From assembly GCF_949987515.2 (NCBI RefSeq), contig NC_082694.2, positions 72,290,080 to 72,354,079 of the forward strand: a stretch of 64,000 bases of DNA, written 5' to 3'. The notes beneath the pieces were generated by a model. That model ran no database searches. It saw nothing but the letters and a program-made list of their open reading frames with translations, and was not told the origin of the DNA. Below are positions 49,425 to 59,815 of this stretch, piece by piece (the first letter of the stretch is position 1; every line of letters starts with the position of its first letter). The position numbers and the translations under genes were made by a program. This DNA comes from Delphinus delphis (taxonomy: Eukaryota > Chordata > Mammalia > Artiodactyla > Delphinidae).

Positions 49425-49615
49425 AGATGGTAAGAACTCACATTTACTGAAGCTTGTGTCCCAGGCACAGCTCAAAGCTTTTATGTGTGTTAACACTGGA
49501 GCACTCTGCATATTAAGATGGGGAAACTGAAGCTCAGAGAGGTCAAGCCATTTGCCTAAACCCACACAGCCTAAGGGCTGTGGAGTCAGGATTCAAACCT
49601 ACTCATCTGCCTTCA
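49425..49615 (-). mobile_element. MIR SINE
   Basis: Reverse MIR: 'CTCACATTTACTGAAGC', 'GTCCCAGGCACAGCTCAAAGC', 'ATGGGGAAACTGAAGCTCAGAGAGGTCAAGCC' and 'GGAGTCAGGATTCAAACC'. Confidence 0.85.
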
Positions 49616-49654
49616 AAGGCAAAACTTGAAAAAATTTACCTTGTTTAAACTAAG

Positions 49655-49962
49655 CGAAAGAATCCAGTGACAAAACACTACATATTCTATGACTCCATTC
49701 ATTTGATATGTCCAGAATAAGGAAATCTATAGAGACAGAAAGTAGATTCGTGGTTGCCAGGGTTTGGGGGGAGGGGGTAACGGGGAATGACTGCTAAAGG
49801 GTGTGGGTTTCTCTCTGCGGTGATGAACGTATTGATCGTGGTGATGGTTGTACCTATCTGTGAATATATACTAAAAAACATTGAATTGTACACCTTAAAT
49901 GGGTGAATTGCATGGGATGTGAGTTATATCTCAATAAAGCTGTTAATTTTTTTTTTTTCTTA
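49655..49962 (+). mobile_element. L1M LINE 3' UTR fragment
   Basis: 'CATATTCTATGACTCCATTCATTTGATATG', 'GTAGATTCGTGGTTGCCAGGG', 'TGCGGTGATGAACG', 'GAATTGTACACCTTAAATGGGTGAATTGCATGGG' and a T-rich close with 'CTCAATAAAGCTGTT' are typical of older L1M 3' ends. Confidence 0.85.
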
Positions 49963-50525
49963 CTTAGTTAAAATTAATTTCTTGAGAAGCAAACCAAGGA
50001 ATATACAACTCTGCTTTCAACTGGGGGTCTGGGGAGACAACTAAGGGAAATGGATCCAGATGGAAAACTGGAAGGAATGCCTGTTTTCCTTAGAGTCTTC
50101 CAATATCAGAGCTGCTCCCTGATCCTCAGGCCCGGGCAGCCCCTCCTGCTCTGCAGGGAAAGGGGGACTGAAGGGTCCGGCTGCACAGGGACCTTGGTCT
50201 CTGCTCTGTCCTCACAGCACAGCCACCGGGCAGCACTGTCAGGCTATTAAATATGGATTAAGAAAACGTAAGATCTGCCTGCCGAAATCTAAGCCACAGA
50301 AAAACAACCCTGACCCTTCACATGACCCTGCTGCGCGGGCAGAGCGGCCAGCGTGACCCGGGAAATCTTGGGAGAGATGTGCTGTCTCACTGAGAAGCCA
50401 GATGAAAGCCAAGGAAAAGGCCGGCGCTTGGTTCATTATTACCTCGCTCGTATTCTCCCCACCTGTGTTCTGAATCGCAGAATTGTTTTCCCTGGTATTT
50501 GTCACGTTGAGGACATGAAGCTTTT
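49963..50525. other. Unique sequence, nothing recognised
   Basis: No repeat or exon is recognised between the L1M tail and the CHR SINE. Confidence 0.4.
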
Positions 50526-50730
50526 TGTTTTTTTTTTTGGCAGTACGCGGGCCTCTCACTGCTGCGGCCTCTCCCGCTGCGGAGCACAGGCTCCGGATGA
50601 CAGGCTCAGCGGCCATGGCTCACGGGCCCAGCCGCTCCGCGGCATGTGGGTCCCTCCCGGACCGGGGCATGAACCCGTGTCCCCTGCATCGGCAGGCGGA
50701 CCCTCAACCACTGCGCCACCAGGGAAGCCC
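50526..50730 (-). mobile_element. CHR SINE (tRNA-derived)
   Basis: An interrupted poly(T), 'GCAGTACGCGGGCCTCTCACTG' and the end 'GCGCCACCAGGGAAGCCC'. An imperfect target-site duplication (CATGAAGCTTTT at 50514-50525, CATGAGCCTTTT at 50731-50742) flanks it. It has lost a few bases at 'GGATGACAGGC' relative to other copies. Confidence 0.9.
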
Positions 50731-50929
50731 CATGAGCCTTTTAATTGGCGAGCGAGCGGACATGCCGCTTTAGATGTCGAGAGACTGTTTTTGTTGAGCA
50801 GCGGCTCGGTTAAGTGGAGGCCCTGAGTTAAGGGCTGTGTCTCCGAGTCAGCCGGTCAGTCTGGCCTGAGCACAGAACCGAACCAGCCGAAAGAACAGGC
50901 GATTTAGTTTATGCAGGACATTGCCGGAC

Positions 50930-51490
50930 AGCCCCCGGGGGCTGAATTCTGCATTAGATTGGATGCTGTGGGCTTCCAGAAGGCTTGGCCCTCCATGCCT
51001 CCCTTGGAAAGCCTATAAGCAGTGCTTTCTATGGTACCAGGTGCATGGGCTTGTCTGAGAGGTTAAATATTGTGCCTGAGGTTGATGGCCCCAACTGATA
51101 GCCTCCCTGAATCCATACCCTTTGCCCTGGAACTTTGTAGTACCCTTTCTGCCATGACCCTAAGCATGGCCATGGGACTTAGTTTGGAAAAGTACACGTG
51201 CATTCCCACTTTCTCACTTCTCAGGAACTGCTATAAGAACACGCTGGAAGATGAGAGACCAGCCTACCCAGCTAGAGATCTGTCAGCTAAACCCAAGTCT
51301 GAGGGAGGCCAGCCAGGATAACAATGCCACCTAGGTGACCTACAGCTGACCACAGAGATATGAAGGAACCTGGCTAAGCCCAGAAGAACCAGTTATCCTA
51401 CAGACTAGATGAGCAACGCTAGATATTTGTTGTCTTCAGTCACTGAGATTTTGGGTGGCTTGTTGCATAGTACTGTTGGGTCAATAGGTA
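50930..51490 (+). mobile_element. Old LTR remnant, MaLR-like (tentative)
   Basis: The end has the recurring pattern 'CAACGCTAGATATTTGTTGTCTTCAGTCACTGAGATTTTGGGTGGCTTGTTGCATAG' of old MaLR-type LTR 3' ends (a 'ttaagccactgagttttggggt' block). The preceding 'GACCTACAGCTGACCACAGAGATATGAAGG' also fits. The 5' boundary is a guess. Confidence 0.5.
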
Positions 51491-51694
51491 ACTGATTCAC
51501 CCAGCCAGCACAGGACAGACAGAGATAGCCCAGGGCAGATGAAGATCGTCAATCTCAGCCCCCCCAAATTCAGGGTTCAGTGCTAGAGGCCCCATCTGAA
51601 CCATACAGACACATGGACCAGCTGTAGACCTGCAGAAGGAAGAGAGCACAGAGAAGACACGTCATGGTGGGCCAGCCAGGCCAGGCGTGAGCTC
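51491..51694. other. Unique sequence, nothing recognised
   Basis: No family is recognised. Confidence 0.4.
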
Positions 51695-51790
51695 ATGGAG
51701 AGGCAGTGGAATTTCCAGAGCTTAGACTCTGGAGCCAGACAGTTTGGCTTCAAATCCTGGTTGTACCACCTCCTACGCCATCTTTGAGAA
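51695..51790 (+). mobile_element. MIR, 5' half
   Basis: 'TTAGACTCTGGAGCCAGACAGTTTGGCTTCAAATCCTGGTTGTACCACCTCCTACG' is the opening of a forward MIR. The second half lies at 52365-52510, so the two may be one MIR split by about 570 bp of other sequence. Confidence 0.8.
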
Positions 51791-52364
51791 GTTAGTTAAT
51801 GCATGAAACCATAGATTGGCTCAGCCAACATCCATTCAAGCTTCCTCCTGTATTTCAAAGTCAAGAAAGCTAAAATGGCCTACTCCCTTGCACCTCCAGG
51901 GATCGAGATGTGTTTTAGGTTCTACCCAGCAGATGTGCTTGTATATGATCTGAGAGGCCAAGGAAATGAGGTGGGGGCCACATGGCCATAGATTCTGCTG
52001 TTCTCCTGCCAAACAGGGGCGAGGAGACCAGTCACTGTCTTTGTGGGTGTGTTGGAAGGCAGAACACCCACGGAGCAGATACGACTCTGAAGCCAGTGGT
52101 CTCGGTGAAGCCTCCTGGTCCCTGGATGGCAGTGAAGGTGGGTGTTTCTGAGGTCCATAGTTCCCATAGTGGGGTCCTGATTCCCAACCTTCCCACCTGT
52201 GGAAGCAGCAGCCCTGGCGGTCCAGTCTGCACTGAGTTGGCAATCATTCCTAGAGGCTGAGCCTAGATCCTGTCCTCCCAATGAGTTTGGAAACTCCCAA
52301 TCCCCTCTGGTAATCTCCGCTTAAATAGCCAGAGAGGTTCTGTTTTCTGGCTTCTGAACTGCAG
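51791..52364. other. About 570 bp of unknown sequence between two MIR halves
   Basis: It could be an insertion into one MIR, or the two halves could be independent. Frames of 119 and 135 codons overlap on the minus strand, with no domain. I cannot name a family. Confidence 0.35.
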
Positions 52365-52510
52365 TAGATACACTTAATCTCTCTGGGCCTCAGTTTCCTC
52401 ATCTGTAAAGGGATAGGGATGTTTTATGCCTCAAAGAGCTGTCACAAGGATTTGGCTAGATAATCCACATTAGGCAATTAGAACAGGGCCTGGCATGTGG
52501 AAAGCATTTA
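52365..52510 (+). mobile_element. MIR, 3' half
   Basis: 'ACTTAATCTCTCTGGGCCTCAGTTTCCTCATCTGTAAAGGG' and 'GAACAGGGCCTGGCATGTGGAAAGC' follow forward MIR. Its 3' end is interrupted by the U6 fragment described next. Confidence 0.85.
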
Positions 52511-52535
52511 GCATACGTGCTGCCGAAGCGAGCAC
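52507..52535 (-). pseudogene. U6 snRNA 5' stem-loop fragment (29 bp, retroposed)
   Basis: On the minus strand, 52535-52517 reads GTGCTCGCTTCGGCAGCAC, an exact 19-nt match to the 5' stem-loop at the very start of U6 snRNA. The next ten bases agree with U6 except for two transitions (27 of 29 overall). The insert sits between short repeats of AAAGCATTT (52501-52509 and 52538-52546), the outer flank being an eroded MIR end. No TATA or proximal element typical of U6 promoters is seen upstream, and everything after about position 29 is missing, so it cannot act as an snRNA gene. It looks like a tailless, 3'-truncated retro-insertion. Confidence 0.75.
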
Positions 52536-52548
52536 GAAAAGCATTTTA

Positions 52549-53700
52549 AACGTTAATATCATTAGATTTCTAGAAACTTGCTGGAATCAGGGCACCCAGC
52601 AATGACAAATTATGGGGACTGTGAGACATCCAGTTACATTCTGATTTGAGGACATTTTTCTAGACTTCATGCATGTCTGTGGCTCTTCCAGGGATGAGGA
52701 AGCTCTTAGTATACTGATCGGGTTTGGATATTTTCAAAGTCTTGGGTATCATACACTTTCACTCTTCCTGGAGTGGGTCACTTGTCTCCATGAATTACCT
52801 TGTCAGTCACATGGAGTGAAATTACAGGCATCTCCAGACTCTGGGTGTATACAGGTCACAAGCCCTTATCCCAAGTCCTTGGGATCAGATCTGCTTTGGA
52901 ATTCAGAAGATGAATGCCACATATTGTGGTACTTCCAGGAGGTTCTGGAATAGCACCCAGAATCAGACATATTAATATTCTATAGTAAAAGGTATGGATA
53001 TTTACATTTACTGGGATAGATAAGGACTCTAAGTGGCCTCATGTCAGTTTAGGCCAGGTTTTGCTGTCAAATGACTTCTTGCTTCCAGAGCTTTTCCTAT
53101 TTCAGATTTTCAGATAAGGGAAAATGGGTCTTCGCATAAGGAATAATGACATGACAATGGCCTAAGTACTGAGACTGAGGGGCACGTGGCCAGCCACAAA
53201 GGGTCAGCTGGGTCTGAGCCAAGGCAGTCGTAAGTGTTCAGAAGACACGACAGGCTGATGTGCGACTTTTTATATTTGCAAGGATGCTTGACTGAATGCA
53301 ACAAATGCAGGCACCTCCCAAGCAATGACTCCAGCAAAGCTTTTCAAACATTTAAAAGAACAGGGAAGACAAGACACCACAGGAAGACATGTCTGGAGGG
53401 GCAGAGGGCAGTGTCATCACTTTGGGAAGATGATGAGTGTAGGAGAACACAGGAGGAAGTTGCATGCTTTGACCTAGCAGTTTCCAGTGTCCGGAAAACA
53501 CTTCGGTGGCAGGAGTTTAATTCTGAGGTTTATTTTACCTATAGCTCTGGGCCTCCCCACGGAGCAGTCTTGGGACCACGGCTCCCCTCTCACTGTGTCC
53601 TCTGCAGAGCCTGCACCATGAGTGCAACCATCTTTCTCAGCACCACTGAAGGGCAAGGTCATGTTCTACCCACAGGACTGATGTCACAGGACACTGTGAT
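52549..53700. other. Unique sequence, nothing recognised
   Basis: No exon or repeat is recognised apart from the start of the long chance frame at 53234. Confidence 0.4.
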
Positions 53701-53853
53701 AAATAAGATAAAACCAGAAGGGAGAGAATGGTATAGTGAATACTCAACAATATCCTTGAATTTCACAGGGTTTTTTTCTGAGCGTATCCCTCAATATAGG
53801 ACCATGATGAGTCGCTAAAGCGTTGTTCACCAAAAACAATTCCAGAGGGAGTC
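53701..53853 (+). repeat. Direct repeat, copy A (about 153 bp)
   Basis: From AAATAAGATAAAACC to AGAGGGAGTC, this segment recurs at 54602-54752 (plus three bases at 55169) with roughly 90% identity by eye. Both copies contain 'AAAACCAGAAGGGAGAGAATGG' and 'GTTGTTCACCAAAA'. A shared run of about 25 codons in two frames is a by-product of this duplication. The family is not recognised. Confidence 0.85.
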
Positions 53854-54601
53854 CTCACTCTGGGTTTCTGACAAACCTGAGAGAAAGGTGAATGAATTTA
53901 TGAAGCAGGAAAGCAAGGTCGATTTCATCACCCAAGGTACAAGCAGAGCCCAGGGCTGGGGTGACTGGAGCAAGGGAATTTAAAGGGAATGAGGCAGCCG
54001 AGACTTCCTAGCTGTGGTGTGGTCTCCACACAGGTTCAAAGGGCTGCTGGACCAAAGGAGGAAGATCAGGAAGTGAGGGAGATAGAGACCACATGGTAAC
54101 AAATGCCAGCAGAAAGGTCTGCGTTTGGTCCACCAGGCAATGCAGCTCTCACTCCAGTGCAGGCCCACGATGGCAAAGGTGAGTCAGGGTGCAGATGTGT
54201 TCAATAAAGTCAAACACGAATGCCTCAAGCTGACTTTAGTCACTAGAAACACTTTTCTGAACCTGTATCAGCCTTTAAAATCCTTCTGCATTTATTCCTC
54301 TCTGATCTAAACTGGTAAGATTTACAGGATGAAAGCTGCTTGACCCGGAAGCAAAGGTGTTTTTCTGCATTAGGTAAACCTGTCAAAGAGAAGTTCCTTT
54401 GAAAAGTACAGTAAATCTAGCCTGAAATCAAGGACGGTGCGTTGTTTACATATTTCAGCAGTGCAAAACCATCCTTCCTGTGATTCCCTTCCTTCCCTTT
54501 TCCTTCGAAAATATATCTCTCTGCTTCAAAACATTTTGCAAAAATGCATTTAAAAAATATACAAGTAAAATAATGTCAGGAAATCAGGATAAATACAGGG
54601 A
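53854..54601. other. Unique sequence between the two direct repeat copies
   Basis: About 750 bp with no recognised repeat or exon. Confidence 0.4.
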
Positions 54602-54752
54602 AAATAAGATAAAACCAGAAGGGAGAGAATGGTATAGTGAATGCTCAACAATACCCTTGAGTTTCACAGGGTTTTTTTTATTAGCACATCCCTCAATATA
54701 GAACCACGACCAGTCGCTAAAGGGTTGTTCACCAAAAGCAATTCCACAGGGA
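54602..54752 (+). repeat. Direct repeat, copy B, interrupted by a SINE
   Basis: Partner of copy A. Its last bases were split off by the long CHR SINE that follows, and the repeat resumes for GTC at 55169-55171. The insertion therefore postdates the duplication. Confidence 0.85.
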
Positions 54753-55152
54753 CTTCCCTGATGGCACAGTAGTTGAGGATCTGCCTGCCAATGCAGGGGA
54801 CACAGGTTCGATCTCTGGTCTGGGAAGATCCTACATGCCACGGAGCAACTAAGCCCGTGCGCCACAACTACTGAGCCTGCGCTCTAGAGCCCGCAAGCTA
54901 TGACTACTGAGCCCATGTGCTGCAACTACTGAAGTCCACGTGCTCTGCAGCCCACGTGCTGTAACTACTGAGCCCACGCGCTGCAACTACTGAAGCCCGC
55001 ACGCCTAGAGCCCATGCTCCGCAAAAAGAGAAGCCACTGCAGTGAGAACCTCGCGCACCACAATGAAGAGTAGCCCCTGCTCACCGCAACTAGAGAAAGC
55101 CCGCGTGCAGCAATGAAGACCCAATGCAGCCAAAAATAAAAGAAAAAAAAAG
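54753..55152 (+). mobile_element. CHR SINE, long form (400 bp)
   Basis: Forward copy starting 'CTTCCCTGATGGCACAGTAG', with a good B box (GGTTCGATCTC), several 'ACTACTGAGCCC' repeats, 'GAAGCCACTGCAGTGAGAACC', 'GCAACTAGAGAAAGCCCGC', and the end 'AATGCAGCCAAAAATAAAAG' plus A tail. An exact 16-bp target-site duplication, AGCAATTCCACAGGGA, lies at 54737-54752 and 55153-55168. The internal ACTACTGAGCCC units have expanded, making this copy the longest here. Confidence 0.93.
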
Positions 55153-55171
55153 AGCAATTCCACAGGGAGTC

Positions 55172-55499
55172 GACATAGTATAGACTGGTACACGGTACCT
55201 AAGTGTCCAGCATGACCAGGGAAGAGCTCTCAGAGCATCCACCCCTGAGGATTAGATGCACTGGCTGTTCCCTACACTCTCTCTGTAAGTACTGTTGCCC
55301 TTACCAAAGCTGTTGGTACAATTTGGGTTGCTGAGAGTCTGCTGTGATGTTTATCACAGTCTGATCCTACGGACCGCAGCTACTCCATGCTGAGATTAAG
55401 CGGTTAGTCAGGAGCTTTCATCCTCTGGGGTTGGGCTGACCCTGGACAATGGAAGGACGTGACAGAGACACACCGTCTCTCCACCCAGAGGCGGGTCAA
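55172..55499. other. Unique sequence, nothing recognised
   Basis: No repeat or exon is recognised. Confidence 0.4.
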
Positions 55500-56900
55500 G
55501 GTGATCTTCACGAACCTCAGGTCTGACAGATCCGTGAACAGAATAGAAAACTGGCAAGTAGACCCAAGTATGTGTGGAAATTTGGTATATGATGAAGGTG
55601 GCATCTCAACCCTTTGGGGGAAAGATGCATGGCCTTTTGGAAAAACCTAAATTTGAATCCATATCTCGTACTATTCATCGGAATAAATGCTGAATGGATT
55701 AAATGATCTAAACGGACAACGGAATTACATGTGAACTAAAAGAAGACACGGGTGAATTCCTCGATAACCTGGGAGAGGAAAAGCCTTTCTAATTTATGAC
55801 TCAAAATCCAGAGGTAATGCAAGATTGATACCTCTGTCTACGTAAAAATAAGACAAATGCATGGCAAAATACAACAAGCAGAGTCAAATGACAAAACTCA
55901 GAAAGGAAAACACTTGCAACTTTTATCAGACAAAGGTCTAATCTCTCTAATATGAAAAGAAAAGTCTCTGAAAATTGAGAATATAAAGACCAAACGTCTG
56001 ACAGAAAAACAAAGGATGTGTACAGTTTACAGAGAGAAAGGGAAATGGCCCTTAGACCTGAAAAAATGCTCAACCTTACTCATAATAAGATAAATATAAA
56101 TGAAAACTAAACTGGAATTCCATCTCTTACTCATCATATTGGCAAAAATCCAAAAGTGTGACAAACATTTTGTGGTTAAGGCTGTGGAGACCCAGGCCTT
56201 CTCACATATCACTGGGGGAGTGCCAAATGGTCCAACCCCCAGAGAGCAGAATTTAGTGATACCTGGCGAGAAACTGCATGTGATTTTATCTTTTGACCCA
56301 TTAATCCCACTTGAAGATATACCTTCTCCTGTGTGAGAAAGCACATGCTAGAGATTACTTATTACGGCATTGCTGGTAAAAGAAAAGATCAGAAACAACC
56401 CAGCAGCCCATGGGTAGGGACTGGCTGAATCCACTGAAATGAGGAGGCGCATCACACACAGCGAGAAGCAGCACAGCCCCAATGGGCTGAGTGGCGTGGC
56501 TTCCAGGCGGTACGAAAAGTGGACACAACAAGGTGAGGGAGAGCACAGACACTGTGCTACTGGTGTCTACGAAAGAAGGGGAAATGAGAGTGAATACAAA
56601 AAAGACAAGCCAGAAGCTAACAAAAGGGTTCCCTATGTCGGGGGATGTGATGAAAAAGACAGGTGTGGAATCAAGATTTCTGTGAGGTTACCTTATTACA
56701 CAGTTTTGACCTCTCCCATTGCGGAGCACAGGCTCCGGACTGCGCAGGCTCAGCGGCATGTGGGATCCTCCCGGACCGGGGCACGAACCCGCGTCCCCTG
56801 CATCGGCAGGCGGAGTCTCAACCACTGCGCCACCAGGGAAGCCCCCAGTTTTGACTTTTAAACCATGTAAACGTTTTACATTTTCCCAAAAAATTTAATT
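55500..56900 (+). mobile_element. L1M LINE, end of ORF2 region and 3' part, split by a SINE
   Basis: Diverged L1 text in order: 'AACAGAATAGAAAACTGGCAAGTAGACCCAAG', 'TGAAGGTGGCATCTCAACCC', 'GCAACTTTTATCAGACAAAGGTCTAATC', 'CCATCTCTTACTCATCATATTGGC', 'CACTTGAAGATATACCTTC' and 'AAACAACCCAGCAGCCCATGG'. Stop codons and frameshifts are frequent, so nothing is coded. A truncated CHR SINE lies at 56711-56845. Confidence 0.8.
56711..56845 (-). mobile_element. 3'-truncated, tailless CHR SINE
   Basis: On the minus strand the head is complete (from GGGGCTTCCCTGGTGGCGCAG), but the copy stops at CAATGGGAGAGG, about 29 bases before the normal CHR 3' end, and has no A tail. It also lacks an internal segment, joining CAGCGGC to CATGTGGG. 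A 10-bp repeat, CAGTTTTGAC, flanks it directly at 56701-56710 and 56846-56855. The flanking duplication means the truncation existed at insertion. Confidence 0.9.
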
Positions 56901-57829
56901 TAAGAGGATTAATTTAATTTAAACCTTATAATCCAAATGTCAACAAATGAAGGGGTTTATCAAATTGATAACATAATCACACAAAGAATGACTTTGGAAC
57001 ACAGTACCCTGACCGTGCTTTCATAATAGGATCTATTCTAAGGTCAAAACAAATATAAAGAGAAACGTCACTCAGCAGTTTTATTGTTAGTAATAATATT
57101 GGTCTTACAAGATGAAAACTATTTCACGTGTGTATGCGTATTAGGTACAAAAAAGTAAATATGTTAACGTATAGGATTCAAAAGTTCAGTTTGAGGAGGT
57201 ACAAATATAAATAAAACTAAGAAGAAAAAAAGGCTTGAGTGTTAAATTTGAATTGGAAATATCAATTTGAACCACACAGCTTGTTAAATAAATATATTTC
57301 CTGGCTCTATGCACTAAATGGACTTAGAATGAGCATCCCTAGGGCCTAAGATGGTGGTTTAAAATTCTGCACTAAAAAGAACCAGGGTTCTTCAGGAAAA
57401 TGGCTGATTCTAGGTCTGGAACAGTGAAAATACAAGGTCTGTCTGGGACATATTGTGCCTAAAATCAGGGAGGGGTTAATTTCAGCTAATAAGTGTAGAA
57501 AGAATGATAGAATTAGAAAAAATCACCATTCTACACCTGAAATAACTGGCTTGGGTAAGGGTCCTTGAGGGATGCAAAAGCCATTAGGCAAAAAGTTACT
57601 GGAAACAGTATATTTTCCCAGTGCCAAAATATCACCTCAAAGATTACTTGCAATTACAGAGGGAAAAACCTACCTCTGCAACCATGTGATCTGATGGCCA
57701 CCACTTTTAACCCAGTGATTAAACGTTAACTTTACCAATAGGGGATGCCTGACATTTATGTGCCTCTAGGTGTGAGGCCCATGCGGAAGGACACAGCATC
57801 ATCTGTGAAGTTTTCGTGACAAAAGAGTC
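56901..57829. other. AT-rich sequence, not assigned
   Basis: Probably further eroded LINE sequence between the two L1M segments, but no diagnostic block is recognised. No exon is seen. Confidence 0.35.
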
Positions 57830-58560
57830 AACAAACCTGAATCCAGTCAAGCCTTGAAACCCAATTTCCAATTGACAGGAAATACAGTGGCTAGAGGAAC
57901 AGGTCAGACACCACTGGGAGGAAATAACTGGGCAACACTAGGAAGTGGGACGTTCCCAAGACAACTAGCCTGGTCTCTTCAAAAAGTCAATGTCCTGAAA
58001 GGAGGAAAAAGGTGCGGGGTTGTTTTAGAGTAAGAGATTAGAGATGTCCACATCTCTAATGTATTAGAGATACATAAATGCTACGTATGAAAGGATTTTT
58101 AAAAAGCTATAAAAGACATACGTTTTGGCCACTGGGGAAATTTGAACATAGACCAAATGTTGGGTAATAGTGGGGAATTATTAATTTTCTTAGCTGTTGA
58201 TAATAGCCATGTGGTAATGTAGGAGAATGTCCCTATAGTTAGGACACATATGCTAAAGTATTTAGGGATGAAGGGTTGTGATGTCTGAAACTTTCAAATG
58301 ATTCCACAAAGAAACCCCACCTCTCTCCCTATGTATGTATGTGTGTATATACGTATGTATGTATCTATCAATCTATCTATCATCTATCTAATCAATCTAT
58401 CTGTAGATAGATAAATATGCACCACATATAAATTAAGCAAATATGGCAGAATATTAACAATGATCGAATCTACGTGGTAGGTATCCAGAAATTCATTGTA
58501 CTAGTCTTTTAACTTTTCTCTATGTTTAAATTTTTCATAATAAAAATTGGGGAAAGGAAA
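57830..58560 (+). mobile_element. L1M LINE 3' UTR fragment
   Basis: 'AAAGGATTTTTAAAAAGC', 'ATAGCCATGTGGTAATGTAGGAGAATGTCC', 'GCTAAAGTATTTAGGGATGAAGGG', 'TGATGTCTGAAACTTTCAAATG' and the end 'TTTTCATAATAAAAATTGGGG' follow the L1MA/L1MB 3' order. Simple repeats (58330-58410) replace part of it. Confidence 0.8.
58330..58410 (+). repeat. Compound (GTAT)n-(ATCT)n microsatellite
   Basis: TATG-type units, then ATCT/ATCA units, inside the L1 3' region above. Confidence 0.85.
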
Positions 58561-58883
58561 AAGAATATTAGATTAATTCCAACACAAGGTCCTAAAGTGC
58601 TGTCCCATTCAGCATGCCAGTAATAATTTTAGCTTGAAATAACTATAGAACATAGATAACTAAATGCTCATCTTGACCAAGGAAAATTATGATAAGGCAC
58701 CATACAATATTTAACTTCGAGCAAGATAACTTCCTGATGAAAACCCCAGGATATTCTGGTTTGTAAAATGCATCCTGATTTGAAGGGTAAGCTTTTACCC
58801 TGGTGAACCCCCAATGAACCAAGGCTCCCATATTCACTCTGGGTACATCCCTCCCACACTGACTCTGGGCTTGGCCATGCGCA

Positions 58884-59380
58884 TTAGTTACCTATTGCAG
58901 TTGTAACAAATTGCCACAAACTTAGCGGCTTAGAAAAACACAAATTTATTACCTTATGGTTCTGGAAGTCAGAAGTCTGAAATGAGTCTCACTGGGCTAA
59001 AATCAAGGTATAAGCAGGGGCTTCTGGAGGCTCTAGGTAAGAATCCATTTCCTTGCCTTTTCAGCTTTGAGAGGCTGCCTGCACTCCTTTGCTCGTGGCC
59101 ACTTCATCTTCAAAGCCGACCTCTGTGTTACTCCAAATTCTGATTCTGTCCTCACATCCTTTTCTCTGACACTAGCTCTCCTGCCTCCCTCTTTCATCTA
59201 CAAGGCCCTTGTGATTAGATTGGGATACCCATATAATCCAGGATAACCTCTCCATCTCAAGATCCCTAACTTTTAATCGTATCTGCAAAACCCCATTGCC
59301 ATGTAAAAGATGACATATCCACAGTTTTGGGGCACTAGGATGTGCGTATCTTGGAGAGGGATGGTTATGCTGCCTGCCAT
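58884..59380 (-). mobile_element. MLT1-type LTR (ERVL-MaLR)
   Basis: In reverse orientation: 'CATTAGTTACCTATTGCAG', 'AACAAATTGCCACAAACTTAGCGGCTTAG', 'TTCTGGAAGTCAGAAGTCTGAAATGAG', 'TTGCCTTTTCAGC', 'AAGGCCCTTGTGATTAG', 'ATAATCCAGGATAACCTC' and 'CCATGTAAAAGATGACATATCC'. A solitary LTR of about 500 bp. Confidence 0.8.
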
Positions 59381-59384
59381 GCCA

Positions 59385-59815
59385 TGTAACTGGTTTTAGC
59401 CAATGAGATATGAGCAAGCATGACACAAGCAGAAGTTTGTTATGTCCTTGCACTGTGGGGTTGTCCTCTGGGAACTTTTACTTTTAAGATACTTCCTCTC
59501 AGAACCCAACCACCATGCTATGAAAAACCCACACTAGCCACATGGGGAGACCACAACTGAGGCTCTGGCCAACAGCCCCAGTTGAGCTCCCATCCATCAG
59601 CCATCTCCATGAGCCACCTTGGAAACGCACCTTCCAGCCTCGGTCCAGGCATCCTAGCTGCCATCATTAAGAGCAGAGATGAACTGTCCTGGCTGAGGCC
59701 TGCCGAACTGCAGGATCCTGGGCAAATAAGTGACTGTTGTTCTTTTAAGCTAAGTTTTGGGGTGGGTTTTTGCCCAGCAATATACTGAATATAAACTGAG
59801 ACAGGATGTTTGCTA
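59385..59815 (+). mobile_element. Old LTR remnant, MaLR-like (tentative)
   Basis: 'TTTTAGCCAATGAGATATGAGC', 'TTTTACTTTTAAGATACTTCC' and the end 'GTTCTTTTAAGCTAAGTTTTGGGGTGGGTTTTTGCCCAGCAATA' resemble MaLR-type 3' LTR sequence. The subfamily is not clear. Confidence 0.55.

Noticed and set aside
53234..53818. 194-codon open frame, the second-longest in the window
   Set aside because: It runs into the direct repeat copy, has no domain or splice context, and low similarity to any protein I know.
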